64,000 bases of DNA from contig PKUV01000158.1 of assembly GCA_003131315.1 (NCBI GenBank), forward strand, positions 1-64,000. Direction: 5' to 3'. The notes beneath the pieces were generated by a model. The model saw nothing but the letters and a program-made list of their open reading frames with translations. It made no database searches and was not told the DNA's origin. The position numbers were made by a program, and so were the translations under genes. This document shows, piece by piece, positions 33,826 to 41,216 of the stretch; the first letter of the stretch is position 1, and the number at the start of each line of letters is the position of its first letter. The stretch is from Acidobacteriaceae bacterium (GTDB lineage Bacteria; Acidobacteriota; Terriglobia; Terriglobales; Acidobacteriaceae).

Positions 33826-34554
33826 GTGCGCGCAGAAACCCGGCATCAACTGAAACAAGACCGCTTCAGCAAGATCACGATCGAGGCAGCGGAGAAGACC
33901 GTCCACTGGAGCGCGGAGCACCAGTCGAAACTCATTGCCGCTGCGATTGCGGTTGTCGTCATCGGAGCGATCGCATTTGGCGGCTGGTACTACGTCAACT
34001 CGCAGGACGAAAAGGCGAGCGCCGAGCTTTCGACGGCGGTCCGCACCTTTGAAACGCCGGTGCGTCCGGCAGGCGTGCCAGCGCAACCGGGGTTCGAGAG
34101 CTTCGCGTCGCCGCAGGAACGCGGCACCGCAGCGCGCAAACAGTTCCAGGCCATCGTCGATAAGTATCCGCACACCCACACTGCCGACATGGCGCGCTAT
34201 TTTGTGGGATTGGCCTCGGCACAGCTTGGCGATAACACGGCAGCGGAGCGCAGTCTGCAGGAGGCGGCCGGCTCTTCGAACGCCGATCTTGCGGCATTGG
34301 GCAAGTTCGCGCTGGCTTCCGTTTATCGCGCGGAGAATAAGGACACGCAGGCGGTCGATCTTTATAAGCAGTTGATCGATAAGCCTACGCTCGTCGTCAG
34401 CAAGGCGACGGCGCAGCTCGAACTCGCCGGGTTCTACGAGTCGCGGCAGAAGCCAGACGAGGCCAAGAAGATTTACGATCAGGTGACGAAAGAAAATCCG
34501 GCCACCGAAGCAGCATCGCTGGCGCAGCGGCGAGCCACGGCTCTCAAACAGTAG
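33826..34554 (+). CDS. membrane-anchored TPR protein, YfgM-like
   Basis: 242 aa, GTG start. A cytoplasmic N-terminus of about 35 residues, one span (LIAAAIAVVVIGAIAFGGWYY, about 36-56), then TPR-like helices (FQAIVDKYPHTHTADMARYF, YRAENKDTQAVDLYKQLIDK, YESRQKPDEAKKIYDQVTKE). The layout matches YfgM/TPR_21-type proteins, which bind the Sec translocon and periplasmic chaperones. It is convergent with the aminotransferase gene, 3 bp apart. Confidence 0.72.
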   Translation: MRAETRHQLKQDRFSKITIEAAEKTVHWSAEHQSKLIAAAIAVVVIGAIAFGGWYYVNSQDEKASAELSTAVRTFETPVRPAGVPAQPGFESFASPQERGTAARKQFQAIVDKYPHTHTADMARYFVGLASAQLGDNTAAERSLQEAAGSSNADLAALGKFALASVYRAENKDTQAVDLYKQLIDKPTLVVSKATAQLELAGFYESRQKPDEAKKIYDQVTKENPATEAASLAQRRATALKQ

Positions 34555-34557
34555 TTC

Positions 34558-35709
34558 TCAAGCAGTAGTTTTTGCAGCGGCGATGCGGCGCAGACATGCG
34601 ATGAGCCGCTCGCAGTCCTCGGCCGTGTTGTAGACGTGTGGCGTCACGCGAATCGAACTTCCACGGACGCTGACGAATACTTTCTCTCTCGCGAGCACTT
34701 CGGGAAGTTCCTTCGGAATCGCCCCTTTCCTCCGCAGGGCCAGGTAGTGAGGCGCGCGTAACGGTTCGGCGGGCGCGGAAAATCCCATGTCCGCCGCGGC
34801 GGTTGCCAGTTGACGATTGAGCGCGCCGGCCGTCTCGGAGATCTGCGCGACTTCCCACTCCAGCAACTGCTTCATAGCGCGCACCGCGGCAGGCAGCAAC
34901 GCGAAATTGGAGCGCTCGCCCATGTCGAAACGCCGCGCGCCCGCGTCGTAATTTTCCGTGTAGAGGATGAGGCTGGCGAAATCGCGAGCGTTGGCGCGCT
35001 GAATCCAATTCTCTTCCAGCGGTATTCCGCCCTGCCATTTTGGAGCGACATAGAGAAGCCCGATGGAATAGGGCCCGAGCAGCCATTTGTAGCTGGCGGC
35101 GACGGCAAAATCCGGCTGCACGTCGCGCACGCTGAAGGGTAACGCGCCGAGCGACTGGGTGAGATCGAGAACGAGCGCGGCGCCGATCTTGCGGCAAGCT
35201 TCGCCGATGCGGACGAGATCGAGTCTTCCGCCGCTGGTCCACTGCACGTGCGGGAGTGCGGCAATCGCCACATCGTCGGTGAGGGAATTCAGAACGGCGG
35301 CGGTCCAGTCGTGATCTTCCGGCCAGACGACGATTTTCAGCGAAGCGCCGGTTTCTTCCGCCAGACGCTGCCACGGATAGTAGTTGGACGGGAACTGCTC
35401 TGCGAGCACGAGAATACTCTGGCCTTTTTTGACCGGCAAATTTCGCGCGGCGGTCGCGATGCCGTAACTGGCAGAGGGAACGATGGCGATGCAGTCGGCC
35501 GAGCAGTTGAGTAGCTGCGCGGCGGTCGTGCGGAACTCGTCTGAGCCCGCAAAAAATTTGTCGGGAGTCAGTTCCCACGGGTGCGCTTTGCGGGCAAGCC
35601 CCGCGGTTCCGGCTTCCAGTGCCGGCTTCATCAGCGGCGACATGTAGGCGCAGTTCAGGTAGGCGACGTCGTCGGGGATCTCGAAGAGATGGCGCTGGCA
35701 GGGAAGCAT
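34558..35709 (-). CDS. class V PLP-dependent aminotransferase
   Basis: 383 aa. VAYLNCAYMSPL, IVPSASYGIATAARNL, FPSNYYPWQRLAE, LPHVQWTSGGRLDL, VLDLTQSLGALPF and VAASYKWLLGPYSIGLLYV (the Lys in SYKW binds PLP) are class V features. No conserved cysteine-desulfurase Cys loop is seen, so an aminotransferase or isopenicillin-epimerase-like role is more likely. Substrate unknown. Confidence 0.83.
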   Translation of the reverse strand: MLPCQRHLFEIPDDVAYLNCAYMSPLMKPALEAGTAGLARKAHPWELTPDKFFAGSDEFRTTAAQLLNCSADCIAIVPSASYGIATAARNLPVKKGQSILVLAEQFPSNYYPWQRLAEETGASLKIVVWPEDHDWTAAVLNSLTDDVAIAALPHVQWTSGGRLDLVRIGEACRKIGAALVLDLTQSLGALPFSVRDVQPDFAVAASYKWLLGPYSIGLLYVAPKWQGGIPLEENWIQRANARDFASLILYTENYDAGARRFDMGERSNFALLPAAVRAMKQLLEWEVAQISETAGALNRQLATAAADMGFSAPAEPLRAPHYLALRRKGAIPKELPEVLAREKVFVSVRGSSIRVTPHVYNTAEDCERLIACLRRIAAAKTTA

Positions 35710-35758
35710 GGGCTAGTCTGTGGCATTCAGTGTACCAATGCAGAAGGGATTGCCGGCA

Positions 35759-36925
35759 ATGAGTCGAGTAAAGATGGGTCGAGTGAAATTACAGGTTGCG
35801 TTCATCTTGTTGTCAGGTCTGCTGGCAGGTAGTGCGGCGGCGCAGACTGGCGGCGCCGCGAGCGCCAAAGCCTCGCTGGCTTTTGCGCGGGCTGAAAAAT
35901 TGAGGCGGGGAATCAACGCCAGTGAGTGGTTCGCGCAGGTGTATGACAAGCGCGGCTACACGCCGGAACATTTTCAGGCCTGGACGACCGCCGAGGACAT
36001 CGCGCTGATCAAGTCGATGGGCTTCGATCACGTGCGGTTGAGCGTGAATCCGCAGCCGATGTTTACGGCGCGCGAGCCCAATAAGATTCCGACGGAGTAT
36101 CTGGGCTCTCTGGATGCGGCGGTGAAGATGATCCTCGACCACGGGCTGGCGGTTGTAATCGACCTGCATCCGGAGAGCGACTTCAAGGCGCGGCTGGCGA
36201 AGGACGACGAGTTTGTCGAGCAGTTCGCCGATTTCTGGCGAGCGCTGGCCGAACATTACTCGACGTGGGACGCGGACCGAGTGTTTCTGGAAATTCTGAA
36301 TGAGCCGGAGTTCACGGACCGCTATCGGTGGCTGGGTGTGCAAGTGAAGTTGGCGGCAGCGATCCGGGAGGGCGCGCCTGCTCACACGATCATAGCGGCG
36401 GGCGCGCGCTGGTCGGACGACGATGACCTCGTTTTTCAGGAGCCGCTGCACGATCCGAATGTCATCTACAACTTTCATTTCTATGAGCCGCACATCTTCA
36501 CGCATCAGGGCGCAACTTGGAGCGCGTATTACTGGCACTTCCTGCGCGGCTTGAGGTATCCGTCAAGTCCGGATTCGGCGGAGCGCGTGGCGGCGCTGGT
36601 GCCGGATGAAGTCGACCGGCTGCAGGTGATCCGCTATGGGCGCGATCACTGGGATGCGGCCCGCATTGAATCCGAAATGAAGCAAGCGGCGGAGTGGGCG
36701 CGGCGTCGCGGGGTTCCGCTGGTGTGCAACGAATTTGGCGTGTATCGGGAGTATTCCAATCCCGAGGACTGGGCGGCGTGGCTGCACGATGTGCGGACGG
36801 CGCTCGATCGCAACGGAATTGGGTGGGCGATGTGGGACTACTCGGGATCGTTTGGCGTGGTCACGAAGAAAGATGGGAAGGCGGTGGCGGATGAGGGGGT
36901 GCTGCGGGCGCTGGGGATGAAGTGA
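35759..36925 (+). CDS. secreted glycoside hydrolase family 5 (cellulase-like)
   Basis: 388 aa. Signal peptide VAFILLSGLLAGSAAAQ. Conserved GH5 points: RRGINASEW near the start, FDHVRLSVNP, VVIDLHPE, FLEILNEPEF (acid/base Glu), FHFYEPHIFTHQ and VCNEFGVYREY (nucleophile Glu), then WAMWDYSGSFG. It should cleave beta-1,4 or related glucans outside the cell. ATG at 35759 is chosen for the AAGGGA site and signal peptide. Divergent from the aminotransferase gene. Confidence 0.87.
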   Translation: MSRVKMGRVKLQVAFILLSGLLAGSAAAQTGGAASAKASLAFARAEKLRRGINASEWFAQVYDKRGYTPEHFQAWTTAEDIALIKSMGFDHVRLSVNPQPMFTAREPNKIPTEYLGSLDAAVKMILDHGLAVVIDLHPESDFKARLAKDDEFVEQFADFWRALAEHYSTWDADRVFLEILNEPEFTDRYRWLGVQVKLAAAIREGAPAHTIIAAGARWSDDDDLVFQEPLHDPNVIYNFHFYEPHIFTHQGATWSAYYWHFLRGLRYPSSPDSAERVAALVPDEVDRLQVIRYGRDHWDAARIESEMKQAAEWARRRGVPLVCNEFGVYREYSNPEDWAAWLHDVRTALDRNGIGWAMWDYSGSFGVVTKKDGKAVADEGVLRALGMK

Positions 36926-37079
36926 GACCTCACCTACCGAAGGCGAACCGACCTAATTCATCCCCGAGCTTCTTGACCTCGTCGGGGTCTTTTGAGGAGC
37001 GGAAGCGTTCATTACGGTGTAGCAGGATAAGGGCAGCCCAGTCTGGCACTGGTTCAGTTTGAAAGTAGGAACTAGGCGC

Positions 37080-37673
37080 TCATTCAGCCAGTTGGTCTTT
37101 GAGTAGTCCGGCAAGATAATCCGCCAGCACGGAAACATCAAAGTGGCCCTGATCCCAGGCCCTATCGGCGGCTTGCAACGCAGCATAATATGGCTTTCGA
37201 TTTTCTCTGATCCGTTCGGGCACAATTTTCTTTCCCGGCAGCAATCGTCCCTGCTTCAAGCAAATCAGGTAATAGCAGGCGGCCCTTGCAGTTCTTCCAT
37301 TGCCTTCGACGAATGGGTGAATCCAATTGAGCCTCCACAGCGCATATGCCGGAAGTACGGTTGGATGGTCCAGAATTGCCCAGTTTTCGTGGACGACAGA
37401 AAAAAACCGATCCATCTGATTAGGAACGTCGTCAAAGTGGGGAGGAAAGTGATTCCCCACATAGATCGGCTCCTCGCGGTAACGTCCCCCAAACTGGGAA
37501 ATGTTCGAGACAGCCGCATAATTTAGAGCCCACAGAGTGTATTTATCGAAGAATTCGATGCCCTTTTTTAAGCCAATTTCAATGCAGTTAGACAACAAGT
37601 CATACTGCCGCAAGAGATTTTGCTCTTGGATTTTTGCATAAAGCTCGGGATCGTCTTTTTCTCGAACGGACAC
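37080..37673 (-). CDS. Fic domain protein (probable AMP transferase)
   Basis: 197 aa. The Fic motif HPFVEGNGRTAR is intact (catalytic His, Asn and Arg for ATP), with the flap region GGRYREEPIYVG upstream. Fic enzymes usually transfer AMP to protein hydroxyl groups and often work as toxins. No inhibitory alpha-helix motif is obvious inside the protein. The small gene upstream, 37 bp away, is a candidate regulator. Confidence 0.86.
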   Translation of the reverse strand: MSVREKDDPELYAKIQEQNLLRQYDLLSNCIEIGLKKGIEFFDKYTLWALNYAAVSNISQFGGRYREEPIYVGNHFPPHFDDVPNQMDRFFSVVHENWAILDHPTVLPAYALWRLNWIHPFVEGNGRTARAACYYLICLKQGRLLPGKKIVPERIRENRKPYYAALQAADRAWDQGHFDVSVLADYLAGLLKDQLAE

Positions 37674-37710
37674 AGAAATGGGGGCCTGGGGGCCTGAAAT
37701 CAGACTCCAT

Positions 37711-37917
37711 TTAGGGCAACAGCCTTATGTGTTTCGACGCAAACCGCACGCTGTCTTTGGTAATAAGCTCCGAATCGGGAGCATTCCCGAAAGCAAAACT
37801 GATCCTTTGCTCGCGCAATTCGTCCTCGGTCACGGGTATATTGCGAGACGCCGCCAGGAGGCGCATCAATTCTGGGTCCGGTGCCGTGACATTCTGAAAC
37901 TGCTTACGATCAGCCAT
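37711..37917 (-). CDS. small protein upstream of fic, candidate antitoxin
   Basis: 68 aa. The motif TEDELREQRISFAFGN is shared by many small proteins of unknown role that sit near Fic or other genes. ATG at 37917 has an AAGGGAAG site; a longer start adds non-conserved residues. The order small gene then fic resembles antitoxin-Fic pairs, but the canonical SxxxE(G/N) inhibitory helix is not clearly seen, so the antitoxin role is inference. Confidence 0.6.
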   Translation of the reverse strand: MADRKQFQNVTAPDPELMRLLAASRNIPVTEDELREQRISFAFGNAPDSELITKDSVRFASKHIRLLP

Positions 37918-38124
37918 AAACTTCCCTTCGATTAAGTTAGATGAGAGCAGCAATCATAGCGCTGCACTGCGTTTTCTGAAACTGTGAATTTCTTGGCCGG
38001 TTTCCCTTTGTGTCACTACACTCACGGGGGCGCTCTGCATAACATCCTTCTTCGGCATAAGCCAACCATGCCATGAATTCAGAACTGGCGCAAGGGGAAG
38101 CACATTCAAACTGAACCAGCACCG

Positions 38125-38460
38125 TCAGTCCAAACTGCCCTGCTCGATCACCACATTCTCCCGCACGATCAGCCGGTGAGCGGCCATTTCGCGCAGCTTG
38201 GGGAGCACGCGGTTGACGTGCTCGTCGGTATCGACGAAGGAGATCACGACAGGCAACTCGCCTCCGGCTTCGACGAGGTGAGCGGTGTGGACTTTGCCTC
38301 GTCCGAGGAATCCGGCTACGGCGTGGAAGGCGACGGCTCCGAAGGAATTTTCTTCGCGCAGGTATTTCAGGATTTCCAGATGCAGCGGGCGGTGGTGCCA
38401 GGAATCGCCTTCGGTGAGATAGATGGTGACTTGAACGGCCATAACGACGCCGGCTGCCAT
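38125..38460 (-). CDS. DUF190 PII-like protein of the fluoride operon
   Basis: 111 aa. VTIYLTEGDSWHHRPLHLEI, VAGFLGRGKVHTAHLVE and LPVVISFVDTDEHVNRVLPK are DUF190 signatures, a PII-like trimeric fold. It is often encoded with crcB and presumed regulatory. The ATG lies 1 bp after the crcB stop behind a GGGGG run; ATG at 38442 is a shorter alternative. Confidence 0.88.
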   Translation of the reverse strand: MAAGVVMAVQVTIYLTEGDSWHHRPLHLEILKYLREENSFGAVAFHAVAGFLGRGKVHTAHLVEAGGELPVVISFVDTDEHVNRVLPKLREMAAHRLIVRENVVIEQGSLD

Positions 38461-38461
38461 T

Positions 38462-38833
38462 TTACAACCCCCGGGCGAGTGCGGCGCCAGCCAAAACGGC
38501 GGCGAGGCAGAGCGCGTTGCTGGCTACGATGTTGATGCCGGTCAGGAGCCATTGCCCCTGCTCCATCAGCGCGAAGCTTTCGAAGGCGTAGCTGGAGAAA
38601 GTGGTGTACGAGCCGCAGAAGCCGATGGCGACCAGCAGGCGCCAGCGCGGATCGAGCAGCGCGCGGTCGGTCGAGAAGGCGAGAAAGAATCCGAGGACGA
38701 GGCTGCCGGTGATGTTGATCAGCAGCGTGCCGTAGGGGAACGCGGATGAGAAATCGCGAGCGATGAGAGTGCTCAGGAAGTAGCGGGCGCTGGCTCCGAC
38801 AACGGCACCGAGCGCGATCCACAAATAGTTCAC
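38462..38833 (-). CDS. crcB: fluoride ion channel
   Basis: 123 aa with four membrane spans. ALGAVVGASARYFLSTLI, PYGTLLINITGSLVLGFF (channel Asn) and GFCGSYTTFSSYAFE (the Phe-box region and the sodium-site sequence) are typical of Fluc/CrcB, which exports fluoride as a dual-topology dimer. GTG at 38833 is chosen: GGAGG lies 8 bases upstream and the family begins VNYLWIALG. The frame extends upstream only through the riboswitch. Confidence 0.93.
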   Translation of the reverse strand: MNYLWIALGAVVGASARYFLSTLIARDFSSAFPYGTLLINITGSLVLGFFLAFSTDRALLDPRWRLLVAIGFCGSYTTFSSYAFESFALMEQGQWLLTGINIVASNALCLAAVLAGAALARGL

Positions 38834-38855
38834 GACGGAGTCCTCCTGCAAAAGT

Positions 38856-38906
38856 TCTGTAGGAGTTATCAGCCGAAGGGCGGTTAACGGCGAACTCCAT
38901 CGCCAG
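38856..38906 (-). promoter_or_regulatory. fluoride riboswitch (crcB motif)
   Basis: On the minus strand, GGCGATGGAGTTCGCC, TTAACCGCC, a short stem, GGCTGATAACTCCTAC match the conserved fluoride aptamer in order and spacing, about 25-70 bases ahead of the crcB start. Fluoride binding turns expression on in this class. The pseudoknot partners (GGAGTT / AACTCC) are both present. Confidence 0.88.
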
Positions 38907-38978
38907 TGCATCAGTATAGCGCAGAGGCCGAGCCATAGCGGAGATGACTGCGGTGCGAATTTGGATTCGAGGATCCGG

Positions 38979-39410
38979 TTAGAAAACTCCCAGCCAGCGG
39001 ACGGGGAAGCGGGTTCCGAGGGCGTTCACCAGGCGCTCGTCGGCGGTAATGAGTTCAGTCCGCGTTGCTACCGCCAGCGCGACGTAGGTGCTGTCGTAGA
39101 CGGTTCTGCCAAAATCGACAGCAATCTTAAGGGCTTCGGGCAGAACGGCGCGGCTCGGCACGGTAGGAAAGTCGCGGTTGAGCATCGCTTCCAGACCACG
39201 CCGAGCCAATACGGAGGTGATCTCGCCACGCTTCGCCGCTTTCCAAAGGAAGTTGCCGATCTCGAGCCAGAACAAGTCCGGAACCATGACTTGAACCGAG
39301 CCGGCCACGTAAGCGCGAAGAAAGCGGTCGGCGCGATCTGCGAGAGGCTCGATGATCGCGGGTGACGCCCACTTCGCACCGACACTGGCGTCCACGACGA
39401 AGGTCTTCAC
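38979..39410 (-). CDS. vapC: VapC-type PIN domain ribonuclease toxin
   Basis: 143 aa PIN domain: FVVDASVGAKWA (first Asp), VPDLFWLEIGNFLWKA (Glu), YDSTYVALAV (Asp) and LITADERLVNAL (Asp) give the four acidic metal ligands. VapC toxins cut tRNA or rRNA. Start overlaps the antitoxin stop by 4 bp. Confidence 0.88.
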   Translation of the reverse strand: MKTFVVDASVGAKWASPAIIEPLADRADRFLRAYVAGSVQVMVPDLFWLEIGNFLWKAAKRGEITSVLARRGLEAMLNRDFPTVPSRAVLPEALKIAVDFGRTVYDSTYVALAVATRTELITADERLVNALGTRFPVRWLGVF

Positions 39411-39658
39411 CGCTCACGGTCCTCGCGGATCGTCTCTTCGGCAGAGGGGAACGGACCCTTTCCGAGAGGCTTGTGGGAGCGGAGCTCCGCCAAATCGTCA
39501 TAGAACTGACGGCGTCGCTTTAGTTCCGCTGCGGTGGGCACGGTGTCTTTCAGCAGAGAGATGACCTCGGCGGCAATGGAACTGCGGTTCTTGCGGGCGC
39601 GGGCGCGCAGGGCTTCGTAGAGATCCTTGGGCACGTTCTCCACGTATAGGGTTGGCAT
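39407..39658 (-). CDS. vapB: VapB/FitA-type antitoxin
   Basis: 83 aa. The N-terminal ribbon-helix-helix LYVENVPKDLYEALRARARK with SSIAAEVISLL binds DNA; the C-terminal tail (RRRQFYDDLAELRSHKPLGK) should block the toxin. It is translated just before vapC with a 4-bp overlap and probably represses the pair. Confidence 0.85.
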   Translation of the reverse strand: MPTLYVENVPKDLYEALRARARKNRSSIAAEVISLLKDTVPTAAELKRRRQFYDDLAELRSHKPLGKGPFPSAEETIREDRER

Positions 39659-39889
39659 ATTGGAAGTCTAGCACGTCCCTAGGTATAGATTGGAAAAGAT
39701 CTACAACACCGTTCGCCCTCATCCTTCCCTCGGCTACTTGACCCCACAGCAATTCCTGCGGCATGCCTCATCTCAAGGGAAGGAATGAAAGTGTCGCTAA
39801 TCTACTGGACGAGTACACCGCCGTGTCTCCGAGGCTCTCAAAAGGTACAATAAAACGGACGCAGGTCACAGCCGAGGCTAGCTAGATTC

Positions 39890-40267
39890 ATGTACGAAGT
39901 CACAGTCGAAGACACATTCGCGGCAGGGCACTACCTGCGCAACTACAAGGGCAAGTGCGAGAACCCGCACGGCCACAATTACAAGATTCGTGTGACCCTC
40001 GCCGGCGCCGAACTCGACAACGCCGGCCTGCTGCTCGATTTCAAGGACCTGAAAGACGTTATGAAGCACGCCATTGACCGTCTCGACCACCAGATGATCA
40101 ACGACATCGAGCCCTTCACCGTCCTCAATCCCTCAGCCGAGAATCTCGCGAAATATTTCTACGACGAAACCAACCTCCGCTTAAGCAGCGCAACCAACGG
40201 GCGAGTGCGGGTGAAGGACGTCACGGTGTTTGAGACCGATACCACGACCGCGCGCTACAGCGAGTGA
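39890..40267 (+). CDS. queD: 6-carboxy-5,6,7,8-tetrahydropterin synthase
   Basis: 125 aa. Zinc ligands: His in FAAGHYL, and HGHNYKI. CENPHGH carries the catalytic Cys; LLLDFKDLK, LDHQMIND and NPSAENLAKYFYDE are family signatures. It converts dihydroneopterin triphosphate to carboxytetrahydropterin, the second step to preQ0/queuosine. queE follows 107 bp later across a palindromic repeat. A TACAAT box lies about 40 bp upstream of the ATG. Confidence 0.94.
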   Translation: MYEVTVEDTFAAGHYLRNYKGKCENPHGHNYKIRVTLAGAELDNAGLLLDFKDLKDVMKHAIDRLDHQMINDIEPFTVLNPSAENLAKYFYDETNLRLSSATNGRVRVKDVTVFETDTTTARYSE

Positions 40268-40278
40268 ATTGATCGGGT

Positions 40279-40364
40279 GATCGGGTCATCAGGCCATCGG
40301 GTGATCTGAGTTGCAAATGCTCTGTCTTTGAATTTCGATCATCCGATGGCCCGATGACCCGATC
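40279..40364. repeat. GATCGGGTCATC-type inverted repeat
   Basis: Two 28-bp arms (40279-40306 and 40337-40364) are complementary with two mismatches, separated by 30 bp. Built from a degenerate GATCGGGTGATC unit, the same unit as the repeat at 46712. It lies between queD and queE and may attenuate or stabilise their mRNA. Confidence 0.75.
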
Positions 40365-40374
40365 CTTAGCTTCC

Positions 40375-41058
40375 ATGCAGATTACCGAAATTTACAAATC
40401 GCTCCAGGGCGAATCGACGTATTCCGGCCTGCCCTGCGTCTTCGTGCGTCTGACCGGATGCAACCTGCGCTGCTCCTGGTGCGACAGTGAGTTCAGTTTC
40501 CACGGCGGGCAAAAGATGACGCTGCAAGAAGTGCTCGGCGAAGTCGCCGGTCTGAGCGTCGGCGGCGGACTGGTCGAGATCACCGGCGGCGAACCGATGT
40601 TGCAGGAGCGCGAAGTCGTCCCGCTGATGGAGCAACTTCTAGACGCTGACTATCAGGTGTTGCTTGAGACCAGCGGCGAACGCCCCCTGGCGCGGGTCCC
40701 GAAACAAGTCGTCAAGATCGTCGACGTGAAGTGTCCGCACTCCGGCGAACCAAACACTTTCGCAGTCGAGAATCTGGAAGCGCTCCAGCCTCACGATGAA
40801 CTCAAATTCGTCTTGACCGACCGCACTGACTACGAATTCGCCCGCGACTTCGTCCTGAATCACGGGCTGGCCGAGCGCGTTCACGCCATTTTATTTTCGC
40901 CCGCGTTCGAAAAAGCCGCCTCCGGCTCGCGAGACACTTCGCACTGCCAACTCGATCCGCAACAGCTCGCGCAATGGATCCTCGCCGACAACATTCCCGC
41001 GCGGCTTAGCCTGCAAATCCACAAACTGATCTGGGACCCCGCCGCCAAAGGCGTGTAG
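40375..41058 (+). CDS. queE: 7-carboxy-7-deazaguanine synthase
   Basis: 227 aa radical SAM protein. The cluster motif GCNLRCSWCDSEFSF (Cx3-Cx2-C after the T of FVRLTGCN) and GGEPMLQE are present, with ITEIYKSLQGESTYSGLPCV at the start as in QueE. It makes the deazaguanine ring from the QueD product. ATG at 40375 begins the family sequence. Confidence 0.93.
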   Translation: MQITEIYKSLQGESTYSGLPCVFVRLTGCNLRCSWCDSEFSFHGGQKMTLQEVLGEVAGLSVGGGLVEITGGEPMLQEREVVPLMEQLLDADYQVLLETSGERPLARVPKQVVKIVDVKCPHSGEPNTFAVENLEALQPHDELKFVLTDRTDYEFARDFVLNHGLAERVHAILFSPAFEKAASGSRDTSHCQLDPQQLAQWILADNIPARLSLQIHKLIWDPAAKGV

Positions 41059-41094
41059 CTTGATGCCTGGCGAATTCGCTACGTAAGTTTGAGT

Positions 41095-41174
41095 TGTCAT
41101 CCTGAGCGAAGCGAAGGACCTATGTATTTAACCGCGCCGCAATGCATAGGTCCTTCGCTTCGCTCAGGATGACA
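41095..41174. repeat. 30-bp perfect inverted repeat between convergent genes
   Basis: Arms 41095-41124 and 41145-41174 are exactly complementary (TGTCATCCTGAGCGAAGCGA at the left end) around a 20-bp loop. It sits between convergent queE and recQ and may act as a two-way terminator. The sequence type is a known dispersed repeat style in soil bacteria. Confidence 0.85.
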
Positions 41175-41216
41175 GTATGTATTTATGCTGCGAATTAAAT
41201 AGCGGACTGCACAGGG

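Noticed and set aside
39659..39889. A preQ1 riboswitch ahead of queD
   Set aside because: Looked for the preQ1-I and preQ1-II patterns; neither the C-rich loop nor the A-rich tail is present.
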